In this document: positions 1 to 10,016 of the stretch, one piece after another
Position numbering within the stretch: position 1 is the first letter of the stretch
Layout of the letters: every line of letters begins with the position of its first letter
NCBI GenBank assembly: GCA_910574455.1
Contig: CAJSYZ010000003.1
Coordinates: 2,975,250-3,039,249, forward strand
From: Trichaptum fuscoviolaceum
Lineage: Eukaryota > Basidiomycota > Agaricomycetes > Hymenochaetales > Trichaptaceae
Length of the DNA stretch: 64,000 nt
Direction of reading: 5' to 3'
Notes under the pieces: generated by a model
What the model was told of the DNA's origin: nothing
Database searches by the model: none
What the model saw: only the letters and a program-made list of their open reading frames with translations
Program-made: the position numbers and the translations under genes

Positions 1-780
1 TGTTCTTACGAATTTTGTGTACTTCTCCTTCCCGTTCTACTCATATATACTGTTTTGTAGGATATGCACAATTACATACACTTTTGGATCAAGATTTATG
101 CAGAGTGCACTGGTCAAGGGGTGTTCAAGTTTGGGCTTGCGGACACCGACAGAAACAGAGAACTTCACGCGAAGGACTTACCGTGACTGGCATTTTGTTG
201 TGGCGTGCTACGACACCTGGCAGATCCTCGTTCTTCATATGGCACACTTCTAATTTGCGAAGCCTGTCATCATGCAGGGTTTGCTTACCAAGCTCTTGTG
301 CAAGCTAGCAGGCCGGATTAGTGGGGGGAATATATATGTTTTCTTATGTTAGGATTAGTGTCAAAGTATATATTTTCATTAGGCATTCAATACAATACTA
401 AGGAGTCTACAAAATTTGAAGTTGAAGTACTGAGTGCGACGCGACTCTGCTTTGCGTGCGAATTAGAGCACGTGATCGTTTTGCGTCGCAAACTTGGTGG
501 CTGAATAGCATTCAGTCATAGCGGTTGGTGCTATGCCGAATATCCTCCCTTCACCCTGGTCCTCCTCGATAGTTTGCAATGCACTTAACATACCCTCTTT
601 AATAATTGAAGATCACTCGTCGCCCATGTTGATGGGAAAACACAAGTGCCAATCGTATAAACGAATATACTGTTTGCGATCAGATTCGTTGTTCAGAGGC
701 GGTTGAAGTGCAAAATCGCGTCGTACACCACTGGCATGCGTTAAATACGTTACGTAATAGTACTGCCAGTGGTAATACTA
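1..780. other. No supported gene; possible tail of an upstream gene
   Basis: I see no gene I can support. An intron-like acceptor (TTTTGTAG, near 53-60) is followed by short open frames up to about 320 that could be the last exon of a gene starting left of the window, but none matches a family I know. From 320 to 780 the sequence is AT-rich and non-coding in appearance. A short palindromic motif (CACTGGCA / TGCCAGTG) occurs near 728-770, immediately left of the MITE. Confidence 0.4.
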
Positions 781-1411
781 CAGTGTCGGAAGGCTAAAAC
801 CCGCCTCTCGGAACCCCCCTTCAAAACTTTTTTTTCTCCGGCCACAAAAACTTGCCAATGACCCTGAAACTGTGTAAATAGCTTCTAGTGCATTATATCT
901 TTCATTCTTATTGATTAGATTTGCTTGAATTTAATTCCGAAAAATTTTTCATACCAGGATTTTGAAACATGCTACCTAATTTAGTAATACAGCCCTTTTA
1001 AGAGGTTCCCACGGCTTCGGAATATACGGAAACGATGTCTTTTTGCAAGCCGGACTTCCTGGTGGAATAGTTTGGCAAGTTTTACCAATTTAATCCAGAA
1101 TTCATCTTTTTCCCGGTCCACCCGGACACTTTCGTCCGGAAGCCTCAAGCATTAAACCCTAATTACAGACTTTCTAGAAAGTCTCGGAAAACAATTCTGT
1201 TTGTATTTCCAGTCAATCCAAGGTCAATAGAGACTAAAATTCGACTAAAATTTTTCAATTTCTTCAAAAAATTTGAAACATGTACCGGAAAATTTTTTAT
1301 TGCAGAAATCGACGTATCTTCCTTACTTCTATTACAAAAAATTTGAAATCTCAGTCATTGCCGCAAAATTCCGGCCTGTACCCAGAGGCGGGTTTTGACC
1401 TTCCGACACTG
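781..1411. mobile_element. Tc1/mariner-type MITE, 631 bp
   Basis: Terminal inverted repeats of about 28 bp frame this segment. The left end starts CAGTGTCGGAAGG and the right end is its reverse complement with two adjacent mismatches at TIR positions 14-15. Both ends abut TA (779-780 and 1412-1413), the target duplication expected of the Tc1/mariner superfamily, and CAGTG is a typical terminus for that group. The interior is AT-rich, has no long open frame and no transposase, so it is a non-autonomous element. Family assignment rests on the termini and TA only. Confidence 0.75.
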
Positions 1412-1515
1412 TAGTATGCATTAGCTAAGAACTGCATAGGACCTCAGCCACAGATTCCCAGACGTCAGTTCTGTTTCCGGCAACGAATCCGCCCAGCGTC
1501 CAGCAAGTCGTCGAA

Positions 1516-1931
1516 ATGGCTAAGTCGAAGAAGTGAGCAGAGATATACTGCATAATGAAGATATGAACGCGTTAACATCTGTATCTTAGCCATACCAATC
1601 ACAACCAAAACAAGAAAGCTCACCGTAATGGTATCAAGAGCCCGAAAGCTACCAGGACTAGGTCATTGAAGGGTGTAAGTGCAATTTATTCCTTGAGCAA
1701 GATTTGAGACTGACGATATTTTCAGGTTGACTCGAAGGTATGAAACGATGAGATAAACTACTTCTGGGGAGAGAATAGCTTACTCTAGGATGTTAGTTCC
1801 GCCGCAATGCTCGCTTTGCACTGGTTGGATCGGTGCGTGGTTTTTCTATTTCATGTAGATTTGTTAAGCTGAGTCCACTTGTGTAATAGTTAAAAGCTCG
1901 CGCAGAGCAGAAGGCGGCAGCTGCATCATGA
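1516..1931 (+). CDS. RPL29: Ribosomal protein eL29 (60S subunit)
   Basis: Small basic protein of the cytosolic 60S subunit, 63 residues, encoded by five exons: 1516-1532, 1590-1674, 1726-1737, 1797-1832, 1890-1931. All introns are GT-AG, 51-59 nt. The start MAKSKN, the central HNQNKKAHRNGIK and the FRRNARFALVG stretch are the eL29 signature, and length matches the usual 55-65 residues. One exon is only 12 nt (VDSK). The tail is Ala/Lys-rich (ending AAAAS). Exons are too short to stand out as open frames, so the gene is easy to miss. Its 3' end lies 240 bp from the 3' end of the convergent TFIIIC gene. Assignment is secure; the last junction is the least certain. Confidence 0.9.
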
Positions 1932-2171
1932 TTTTCGTCTTTGACTCGAGCTGGGATAGACGAATTCCCACTTACGACTATGCTGAACTTACATCGCTTT
2001 GCCATCTCATGTCGCCCTTCACTAGTATGCGCTCGTATGCTTCGCACTCAAATAATAAAGCACTTAAAAACCTGTATTTGTTTACGAGACCCTGAGGGAT
2101 AGACTTTGAAGGAGCAGGCGCAAGGTATGAATTGAAGAACTAAAGAAAACGAAAGTGCTGCACATATGAAG

Positions 2172-4244
2172 TCATCGCAGTCTACTAGAGGCGGCCCTAG
2201 CAGAACTATCCAAAGCTGCACGAAGTCGAGCAGCCTTTGAGGAAGAAATGACTTTAGCATCGATAAGGTGTGTTTAAATAATTTACACATACCGCAACAT
2301 CTTCCGGTGCAAGAGCCCCTTTCGCCATATTGTGCTTTCGAGGCTGGAACCGGCGTCTATCATGAATCTTCACTGGCGTATGCCTTGGATTGTCAGGGTC
2401 TAAGAGAGCTTCACATTCTTCTTGAGTCGGAGTGTATCCCTGGCGCAAGGAAAAGAACTTGTATCGTATCACGTCTTTGATGCGCTCTATACAATGCGAG
2501 GTGTACCATCCGTCTCGTTCCTATAAACCCATGAACCCTTAATTGTTATACGAAGTATAAACTTTCAGACTGACATTGCACTCATCCCGTACACCGTTCT
2601 CGTCTTCGATCATTTCCTTTAGCATAGGGTCAGTGATATCGCACAATTGGAAAGCGGCGGTCTCTGAGCTCGCATGTACTCCGTCAAAGATATGCGATGG
2701 AGGTCCATCGTCAAGTTCATTTGCTACAGCTGAAGCGGTTACAACAGCGCTTTTCTCCGATAGATCTCGCAACTCCTGTCGGCGATCTACGACAGAGGGC
2801 CGAGCGACAGGGTGATTTACATCTCTGAAGTACAAGCGCTGGTAGCTAATAACATCAAGTTGGTCAAACTGCTGTAGTCTCAAGGCAATGAATAACCTCT
2901 TACAACCGAGCAGCTGGGTCAGTTCGTGGGTCGTAGCCGAGCTTTACCACTGTGTCTCTCCATGGACCGTCTGTGAAGGCATAAAAAAGCAGAGGCAGGA
3001 TAATTTTGGAGCTACGCAAGGCAACTGTTAATAGTGGCTAGAAGACAATCCCATTCTCACTTACTTCACAATTTCACGAACGTCCGAAGGTTTAAACATA
3101 TTGAACAGCGCTGTCCTGGTCCAGATAGGACGTTCGTCTGCAAGCTAAAAGGTAACGAATGAGCAATAATACAGCTGATTGCAGCGACTGCGTGCAGACC
3201 TCCTTCAATTTCTCCAAGATCGTTTTGTCGGCATGATCTTGATCCTCCAGTACAGTTGGTGGAGCCACATCTGGTACCTTCTTCTCGCCAAAAGAGATAG
3301 TGTGCGGGCCATAGCCTTTCCATCTCATCTTATTTATAAGACGTTTCTTCTCCGAGTTCGTCTCACTATCCACGATAGTCGTGGCTATAGACGTACTGTT
3401 TGCTTTGTAGCTATATGCGAACCAATATCAGCTTAGTCAGAAGATGAAGAAGGCGAAATGGACTCGCTCACTTATAGATATGTGGCACTACTTGACGAGA
3501 GAATACAGGTGGAGGTATCAGTCTCAGAGGACTGTGAATCGGTGAATGAGTCGGAAGTCCTGTACTGCTTTCGACAGGAAATCGAGCGTCGATTTCCGAC
3601 AAGCCAAAATCTTCTTTGTAATCTTGTAGTCGAAAGTCTTTGATTGCGGTGACTGAAGGAGACATCCTGTAGCCATGATCATGATCACAATAGATTCAGA
3701 GAGTACTGACCATCCATCCTATCCATTGCGGACCGTAGCTGAACCATCGGATCAGACATGTCAGGTTGGTACTGGAAATCAGCCATACCTGAGCTTCGGT
3801 AAATCACCAAGCATCAATTATACAAGACAAAAAGAGCTTACTCCGAAACCTGGCAGTCTTAGGGACGATCCCTAGGGCTTCTACAACCATCTCGCCCTGA
3901 GACTCACTTTCAATTCCATCCTTCCGTTTCCGCCTCTTCTTCGTAACTTTCACAAGTATACTGTCTGTGTTGACAACCGGACCAGGTACGGGATGAGAAA
4001 ATGGGTTCTCCGGGCGCCAGTTCAGCTCAAGAAGCGAGTCAAATTTGCTGGCATTCCGCTTGAAAGCACGATTTAGCCTGGCTTGTCCTCCTAAATGATG
4101 TATTGCTCGTGGAATAGAATCCTCTTTAACATTACCCGGAAACTCTACTGAGTAAAAATGTGTTGTAGGAAGACGGTGCTCAGGTGCAGCAGATGAGCTG
4201 GTGCTTGGTCCAGCTGATGATGGCCCAGGCTCAAATGTAGACAT
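2172..4244 (-). CDS. TFC1: Transcription factor IIIC subunit 5 (tau95 / Sfc1)
   Basis: Subunit of the tauA lobe of TFIIIC, which binds the A box of tRNA genes and recruits TFIIIB for RNA polymerase III. Nine exons close in frame to 540 residues: 4244-3842, 3788-3711, 3652-3472, 3410-3200, 3144-3065, 3011-2904, 2845-2575, 2520-2293, 2234-2172. The N-terminal dimerisation/barrel part shows FYSVEFPGNVKEDS and NWRPENPFSHPVPG. The central DNA-binding part shows LIPPPVFSRQVVPH, KRLINKMRWKGYGP, ERPIWTRTALFNM and DGPWRDTVVKLGYDPRTDP, then FYQRLYFRDVNHPVARPS. All are family hallmarks. The start at MSTFEPGPSS was preferred over an upstream in-frame ATG because the extra residues are not family-like. 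The C-terminal tail is Ala/Arg-rich. No defect seen. Confidence 0.92.
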
Positions 4245-4502
4245 GTCAAGTGGTGGTAGAAAGCAAAGTGCCAGACACGCGCCTAATTTTAGCTTCCAGT
4301 TGACGCGAACGCATACTACTACATACATTTGGAACCCATCCTTGAGTCACAACGTTGAGAATTATATATAATTACAAAATATTATGGTCTGCGGGTATCT
4401 CGCGAGCAAATCGCGAGTGCGCTGAAGTTATCCATCGACAGGTGAATTCACAGAACTCCAATCGTCTAAACGGAACTGGGAAGGGACAGGGAGACGAGAG
4501 TA

Positions 4503-5070
4503 TCATGAGCCAGGTCGTTTGGCCCCAAACAATTCCATCGCATTCTGTGCATAATATCCATCAGTATTGCGTACACCTATTCAATACACAGTTCAAATCT
4601 CACCTCTGAGTTGATTTCGACCCCAGCCTTCTTAAGCTCCTCCATAACTCGTTTCGCACCTTCCCTGAATTTCGGGTTTGCTGCAAGCTTGATTATTTGC
4701 ATTGTTGATGGCGGCTTCCCCGGTGTTATATCGACATCTATTCTAGACCAAACCCATCACAGAGTATTTGTGAGAATAGCATTTCTCAAGTTACTGGATC
4801 TCCCAACTCACTAGACTCTTTCAGAAGAACCGCAAAGTCATTCAGGGCCTTCAGAGCCTCCGGTTTATCAGCTATCTTTCGAATCAAAGGGGATGCTTGT
4901 AGTTGGGCCAGAATGGATTCAGGATCCTCTGCGGCTTGTCGTTGTGGTGTCTGGGAGAATCCTCTTTGGCAGTTATCAAAATTTCGTTGCCGCCTATGAA
5001 CGAAAGGATGTCTCCGCTGCACCATAAGGCATTTGACAGCTACCCTCAATTGTGATGGTAGAATCGGCAT
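4503..5070 (-). CDS. Small predicted mitochondrial protein, function unknown
   Basis: Three exons (5070-4812, 4737-4604, 4544-4503) close in frame to 144 residues. The first 45 residues are rich in Arg, Gln and Phe and lack acidic residues except at the end, as in a mitochondrial presequence. A conserved-looking helical core follows (LIRKIADKPEALKALNDFAV), then DITPGKPPSTMQIIKLAANP and FREGAKRVMEELKKAGVEI. I do not recognise a named family. The ATG at 5070 was chosen; one 42 nt upstream is also in frame. Mitochondrial targeting is inferred from composition only. Confidence 0.7.
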
Positions 5071-5652
5071 GTTATGGGGCTGCAAAAAATTATGTACGAA
5101 GGACGAGGACAAGCTTGAGAATGACGGTTGGAAAGGACTGACGCTTGCGCTATAAGTAGGCAGCTTATTGCGTGCCGAATAAACGCGTCATCAGGGAAAC
5201 TACTTTCTGCTGAAAGTGACTTAAGTGTTACTTAAACGTCCTGAGAGACTGAAGTCTTAAATAAGGCAAGCTTCACTTATTCATGCATGTCCTCCCATTA
5301 TTCAGGACAAGTTGGCTGAAATAAGTGCGGGCTGGCTTAAATAAGGAAAGATGGCTGAATCAGTGCTCTAAGTGTTTCAGGCATTCAGCACCCCAGTGCT
5401 CCAGTGTATCATCCTTTAATTACAGCAGTAGACAAGTGTTGTAAGACAAATTGCAGTGCTCAAGAGTCTAAGTGCATAAGAACGATCCAAGTATTTCATT
5501 GCATCAGAAATATATAAGACAACATTATTTAGCTATCAGTGCCTCAGTGTTCAAGTACATCAGTCATCTACGCAAGACTAAGCATAGCAGTCGCTATGAA
5601 GGGATCCCCCACGACATTACCGTGAACCTCTGCCGTGACGGGCAGTGGCAGG
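5071..5652. other. Intergenic, low-complexity; target site of the first Gypsy element
   Basis: No gene supported. The stretch 5210-5560 is a loose array of AGTGC / AAGTG / TCAGTG words without a clear period. At the right end the sequence GGCAGTGGCAGG (5641-5652) is one of the short palindromic motifs scattered over the window, and its last five bases (GCAGG) form the target duplication of the adjacent Gypsy element. Confidence 0.5.
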
Positions 5653-6163
5653 TGTTACGACCTAGAGTGGTTCCTTCGCTTTCGAGACCCTGAATCGGAC
5701 ACAGACGACGATCGGACGCAATGAGCGGTGGTTCTCACTCTGAGAAGCACTTTACAAGAGGCCAAAAGTGGAGTGCTTCGCAGGGGGATCCGCGGTTTTG
5801 ATGAACAAAGGCAAAAACTATACAGTACCAAGCCACTGGACCCTGATCCGACTAGGTCCGACCTATACCGCTGACGTAAGTCGGAGTTCGGGGTCCCGCT
5901 CTAGTCGGGGTCCCGCATCGGTAGAGCGGAGGTTCGAGTCGGAGTGGCGGAAGAAAGAAAGAAAAGAGAATTGCTTGCAGGGCGCTTGTCCTAGCGGCCT
6001 GCAAACATACAGGCAAGTAATCTACGCAAAAAGGAAGAGAATCGGAGTCAAAGAAAGTCCGGTTTCGGACCGGACATGTCGGGGATCCGACTCGGAGTGT
6101 GATCGTAAAAGAAAATAAAAGAAAAATAAAAGAAATAAAATAACCTGAGGCGGATTCCTGACA
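5653..6163 (-). repeat. 3' LTR of Gypsy element 1 (511 bp)
   Basis: Begins TG and ends CA. Reads the same as 11353-11863 throughout. Contains AGGCCAAAAGT at 5759-5769, the partner of the primer-binding site (see PBS entry). Confidence 0.95.
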
Positions 6164-6176
6164 TTATCCCCCTCCA
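6164..6176 (-). other. Polypurine tract of Gypsy element 1
   Basis: On the sense (minus) strand GGAGGGGGATAA directly abuts the 3' LTR. The same arrangement, GGAGGGGGGTAA, occurs at the matching place in element 2. It primes plus-strand DNA synthesis. Confidence 0.75.
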
Positions 6177-6205
6177 AGGGCGCTCCTAAAGAGCGCGCGC
6201 GTTTG

Positions 6206-9200
6206 TTAGCGAATGGCGTCGGGGTACCGACGATAGAACTTTCGGATAACGGCGGGGGCATGCTCCATGTCCGCGGCATCGATCCATTGGTCTTCCTCGG
6301 GTCCATAGCCTTTCCAGCGAACCAAATACTGCAGAGTCCGACCTCGACCGCTTCGGCGCGAATTAAGGACTTCGGATACTTCGTATTCGATGTCGCCGTC
6401 GACGTTTACGGGCTCTGGCGGTGTCTGGACGCGACCAGGAATAGTGTCCGGTGTATACTTCGTGAGAAGCGACACATGGAACACTGGGTGAATCCGCATA
6501 GTCGCAGGCAGCTGAAGCTCGTAATTCAAGAGTCCGATCTTCCGCAAAACCGTGTAGGGTCCGAGTCTCCGCGGATTCAGCTTTCGCGTGCCCGGTATTG
6601 CGATATTCCGTGCGTCGAGCCATACCTTGTCTCCTGGTCGAATGTCCGGCGTGTCTGCATGTCCCTGGTCGTAATACCGCTTCATCCGCTCCGCTGCGAC
6701 TTCGAGAGCCGCGCGAGCGTCCTCCTGAGCCTTCTGAAGCAGGTCGAGTCGGTCATCCGCTGCGGGTACCGTCGAAAGTCCGGCACTCGGTACGATGGTG
6801 AACTCGGGGTCGTATCCATACAGCAGTGCGAAGGGAGACACCTTGGTAGCGGAGTGCGCTCGCGTGTTGTGCGCAAACTCCGCCATGGGCAGTAACTCCG
6901 ACCAATTTTCCTGTCGGACGTCGGTGAACGCGCGGAGATATTGTTCCAACTCCTGGTTCACCCGCTCGGTCTGACCGTCCGTTTGCGGGTGGAAGGATGT
7001 CGATGTCGCGCCCTCGATCCCGAGTCGATGGAGTACCGCTTTCATAAACCGGGAGACAAACTGTGTACCCCGGTCCGAAATGACTTTGCGCGGGGTGCCA
7101 TGGTGTTTCCAGACTTCGGACACAAACAAGTCGGCCGTCCGCGCGGAGTCAATATCCGAGGTCGTTGGTATGAAATGGGCCTGCTTGGTGAGTCGGTCTA
7201 CAACCACAAAGATGGCGTCGTATTCACCGGACTGTGGCAGCTGTGTAATGAAGTCGCACGAAATGACCTGCCACGGTCCGTCTGGTACTTCGTTGGGCTG
7301 AAGCGGACCAACCGGACGTTGCGGGATATTCTTCGTCCGCATACAAGTGTCACAGCCCGACACGTACCGCTCGACGAAGGTAGACATACCAGGCCACCAG
7401 TAGTTCCGACTCACCAGCTCGTAGGTCTTCCAACGACCCGGATGTCCGACCGGAAGCGAATCGTGGTGTAACTTGACGATATCGCGGCGGATCTCCTCGT
7501 CCTTCGGCACATAGACCTTACCCCGGTACAGCAGCAGCCCATCCTCCGTGTTCCACTCCTCCAGATCGTTCGCCAGCGCGCGCGGAGCCCCTTCCTTCAC
7601 CTTCTCAATCGCCTCGACCAATTCCTCATCAAACCTCTCGGACTCCCGAATCCTTCGCAACAACTCCGTATCCCCCTCTGCCCGGACCATCCCTCGTCGC
7701 ATTGCCAACGTATAGAAGCGGTTCGTGTCCAGCAGGACCTTGTTCGTATTGTCCGGTCCGTCAGGACGAAGATCTTCGCGCCTGGACAAAGCATCCGGCT
7801 TTCCACCGAGTCGTCCGGGGCGGTGACGGATCAGAAAGTCAAAACGGCTAAGGAACAAGCTCCAGCGGGCCTGGCGTCTTGTGAGGTTTCGGGCTTCCGC
7901 GAAGAAGAGCAGGTTTCGGTGGTCCGACACAATGTCAATTTTGTGCGGACTTCCTTCGAGATAGTGCCGCCACTCGTCCAAGGCTCGGACGATGGCTAGG
8001 AGCTCTTTGTCATGGATCTCGTAGTTCCTCTCCGCATCGCCCAAGGACTTCGAATAGTAGGCCACTGGGTGAATGTCACCATCTGGTCCGATCTGCGAAA
8101 GTACCGCTCCGGTCGCGAAGTCCGAAGCATCGCATTCGAGGATGAAGGGTTTCTCAAGGTCGGGCATCGCAAGGACCGGTGCCTCAGCAAACTTCTTCTT
8201 CAGACCATCGAAGGACTCTTGCTGGCGGGTAGTCCAGCGCCACTGGACATCCTTCCGCAACAATTCGGTCATGGGAACCGCCAGCTTCGAGAAGTCCTTG
8301 ATAAAACGTCGGTAGAAGTTTGCGAACCCCAAGAAAGCCTGAATGTCCTTCACCTTCGCCGGAGTCGGCCAGTCGGCCACCGCTTCGACCTTCTTCGGAT
8401 CCATCGAGATAATCCCAGAGCCAATGATCATACCCAAGTACTCGATGGAGTCCTTGTGGAACTCGCACTTTTCGGGCTTACAGAACAGGTCATACTTCTC
8501 CAGACGTCGGAGTACCTCCTTAACGTGTTCCTCGTGCTCCGACTCGTTCTCCGAAAAAATGCAGATGTCATCAAGGTAGATAATGACAATAACATCCAGC
8601 ATATCCTTGAAGAGCTCGTTCATCATCCGCTGAAACGTAGCGGGTGCGTTCGTAAGTCCGAAAGTCATAACGGTCGGTTCAAAGTGTCCTTCCTGAGTCC
8701 GAAAAGCGGCCTTCCACTCATCGCCTTCCTTGATGCGGATATTGTTGTATCCGGCCCGCAAGTCGAGCTTCGTGAAAACGCGGGCCTTCTTCAAGGAATC
8801 GATGAGTTCTGTGGTCAGGGGAAGCGGGTACCGATTTTTGACGGTGATCTCGTTGAGTTTTCGGTAGTCAACAACCATCCGAAGCGATCCGTCCTTCTTT
8901 TTGATGAAGAAGACCGGAGCAGCGGCGGGGGACTTCGACGGACGGATGTAGCCCTTGCGGAGGTTCTCCTCAATGAACTCCTTCAAGGCTGCACGTTCCG
9001 CCGGTGCCATCGGATAGATCTTGCTGTACGAAGGGGTCGATCCGGGCTCCAGGTCGATCGCATGGTCAAACGGCTTCCTTTCGGGCAACCGTTCGGCCTC
9101 TGACTTCGAAAACACCTTCGCAAACTCGCGGTACTGCGGGGGGACCATCTCCTCGAAGGACTTATCGCCCTCCTTCACTGCCGACTTCTCCGCAATCGCC

Positions 9201-9208
9201 TGCGACCC
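6206..9208 (-). CDS. Gypsy element 1 pol: RT, RNase H, integrase, chromodomain
   Basis: About 1,000 residues of intact pol. Reverse transcriptase has the SKSPAAAPVFFIKKKDG entry motif and the catalytic IIYLDD. RNase H starts at LECDASDFATGAVLSQ. Integrase has an H-H-C-C zinc site (HHDSLPVGHPGRWK to CDTC) and the DDE core (SCDFITQLP, ISDRGTQF, then the E in QTERVNQELEQYL). The C-terminus is a chromodomain (DIEYEVSEVLNSRR, LQYLVRWKGYGPEEDQW), which in chromoviruses directs integration to marked chromatin. The frame is open further upstream to 9397, but those about 63 residues are a shadow of the protease tail; homology starts at SQAIAEKS near 9208, where a one-base shift separates it from the protease frame. 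It ends 42 bp before the LTR. Confidence 0.93.
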   Translation of the reverse strand, partial: GSQAIAEKSAVKEGDKSFEEMVPPQYREFAKVFSKSEAERLPERKPFDHAIDLEPGSTPSYSKIYPMAPAERAALKEFIEENLRKGYIRPSKSPAAAPVFFIKKKDGSLRMVVDYRKLNEITVKNRYPLPLTTELIDSLKKARVFTKLDLRAGYNNIRIKEGDEWKAAFRTQEGHFEPTVMTFGLTNAPATFQRMMNELFKDMLDVIVIIYLDDICIFSENESEHEEHVKEVLRRLEKYDLFCKPEKCEFHKDSIEYLGMIIGSGIISMDPKKVEAVADWPTPAKVKDIQAFLGFANFYRRFIKDFSKLAVPMTELLRKDVQWRWTTRQQESFDGLKKKFAEAPVLAMPDLEKPFILECDASDFATGAVLSQIGPDGDIHPVAYYSKSLGDAERNYEIHDKELLAIVRALDEWRHYLEGSPHKIDIVSDHRNLLFFAEARNLTRRQARWSLFLSRFDFLIRHRPGRLGGKPDALSRREDLRPDGPDNTNKVLLDTNRFYTLAMRRGMVRAEGDTELLRRIRESERFDEELVEAIEKVKEGAPRALANDLEEWNTEDGLLLYRGKVYVPKDEEIRRDIVKLHHDSLPVGHPGRWKTYELVSRNYWWPGMSTFVERYVSGCDTCMRTKNIPQRPVGPLQPNEVPDGPWQVISCDFITQLPQSGEYDAIFVVVDRLTKQAHFIPTTSDIDSARTADLFVSEVWKHHGTPRKVISDRGTQFVSRFMKAVLHRLGIEGATSTSFHPQTDGQTERVNQELEQYLRAFTDVRQENWSELLPMAEFAHNTRAHSATKVSPFALLYGYDPEFTIVPSAGLSTVPAADDRLDLLQKAQEDARAALEVAAERMKRYYDQGHADTPDIRPGDKVWLDARNIAIPGTRKLNPRRLGPYTVLRKIGLLNYELQLPATMRIHPVFHVSLLTKYTPDTIPGRVQTPPEPVNVDGDIEYEVSEVLNSRRSGRGRTLQYLVRWKGYGPEEDQWIDAADMEHAPAVIRKFYRRYPDAIR

Positions 9209-10016
9209 AGGTATACGAGGCCGCAACTTTATGCACAAAGTCCGGATCGTCCGCCACATAGAACTGCTCCGCGTCATGGTAGATGTCCATGTACTTTTCG
9301 GAGTACCGAAATCCGGGGGGAATCTTCGCAAGGTCGTCAGACTCACTGTCCGACTCATCTGAATCATCACCGACTTCCGCAACGCAGACTCTCGCATGGG
9401 GCTGCGGTCGCGGTCGCATCTGTCGACTGTTCTTGCATCGCGCGGTCCGCAACTTGCGAACGGCGCGGGGTAGCGGTTGTCCGGCTTCTACGACTCTTGC
9501 CGCTTCGACAGGGCGGCATTCGTTCGGACATCGCGTAAAGCTGATGGTCTCGTCGTTCCAATCAATCTCCGGGTTATGGTGGTGTAGCCAATCTATCCCA
9601 ATGATCAACGGATAGTCTCCGATGTTTGCCACTGTGGCATCGACTTCTTCTTTGTGTCCACCGATCTCCAGAGTAAGTCGGACTTGGTCTGTAATCGGAC
9701 CACTCTGGTTCAGCGAATCGTCGGCGTTGTACACCTTGATTGGTCGGTCGAGAGGACGAGTACGTAGTCCGAACTTCCGCACCAACTTCTGGTTGATGAT
9801 CACCGAAAATGCACCGCAGTCTAGCAGCGCTCTCATGCTCAAAATCTTTCGGCCGTCACTTATTCTCACTGGGACATGGATGAATCGACGCAAACTCTTG
9901 TGTATTAGCGAAGTACGATTGTACACAGAGGGATCGGATACATCATCATCTAACAGCGAAAATCGGTTCGGGGTCTTTGGCGGAACGACCGCGCGCCTAG
10001 ACCCACTCAAAAACCC
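9209..10016 (-). CDS. Gypsy element 1 protease domain
   Basis: Retropepsin domain read in the -1 frame relative to gag. The active-site loop is LLDCGAFSVII: Cys replaces the usual Ser/Thr of D-S/T-G, while element 2 has the canonical LDSGASGTFIN. A second retropepsin motif, YPLIIGIDWLHHHNPEIDW, follows. The C-terminal linker is acidic (SDESDSESDD) and leads into KIPPGFRYSEKY, shared with element 2. It should read through into RT, but a one-base insertion near 9208 (after ASYTW) moves it out of frame. Expression is expected only as a Gag-Pol fusion. Confidence 0.85.

Noticed and set aside
15..308. Open frames at the left edge as a gene
   Set aside because: No recognisable family, competing frames, and no start context; possible last exon only.
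2878..2903. A 25-nt intron in the TFIIIC gene joining ARL to LLQQFDQLD
   Set aside because: Too short. A normal 58-nt intron (2846-2903) removes LLQQFDQLDVIS and restores the family motif FYQRLYFRD.
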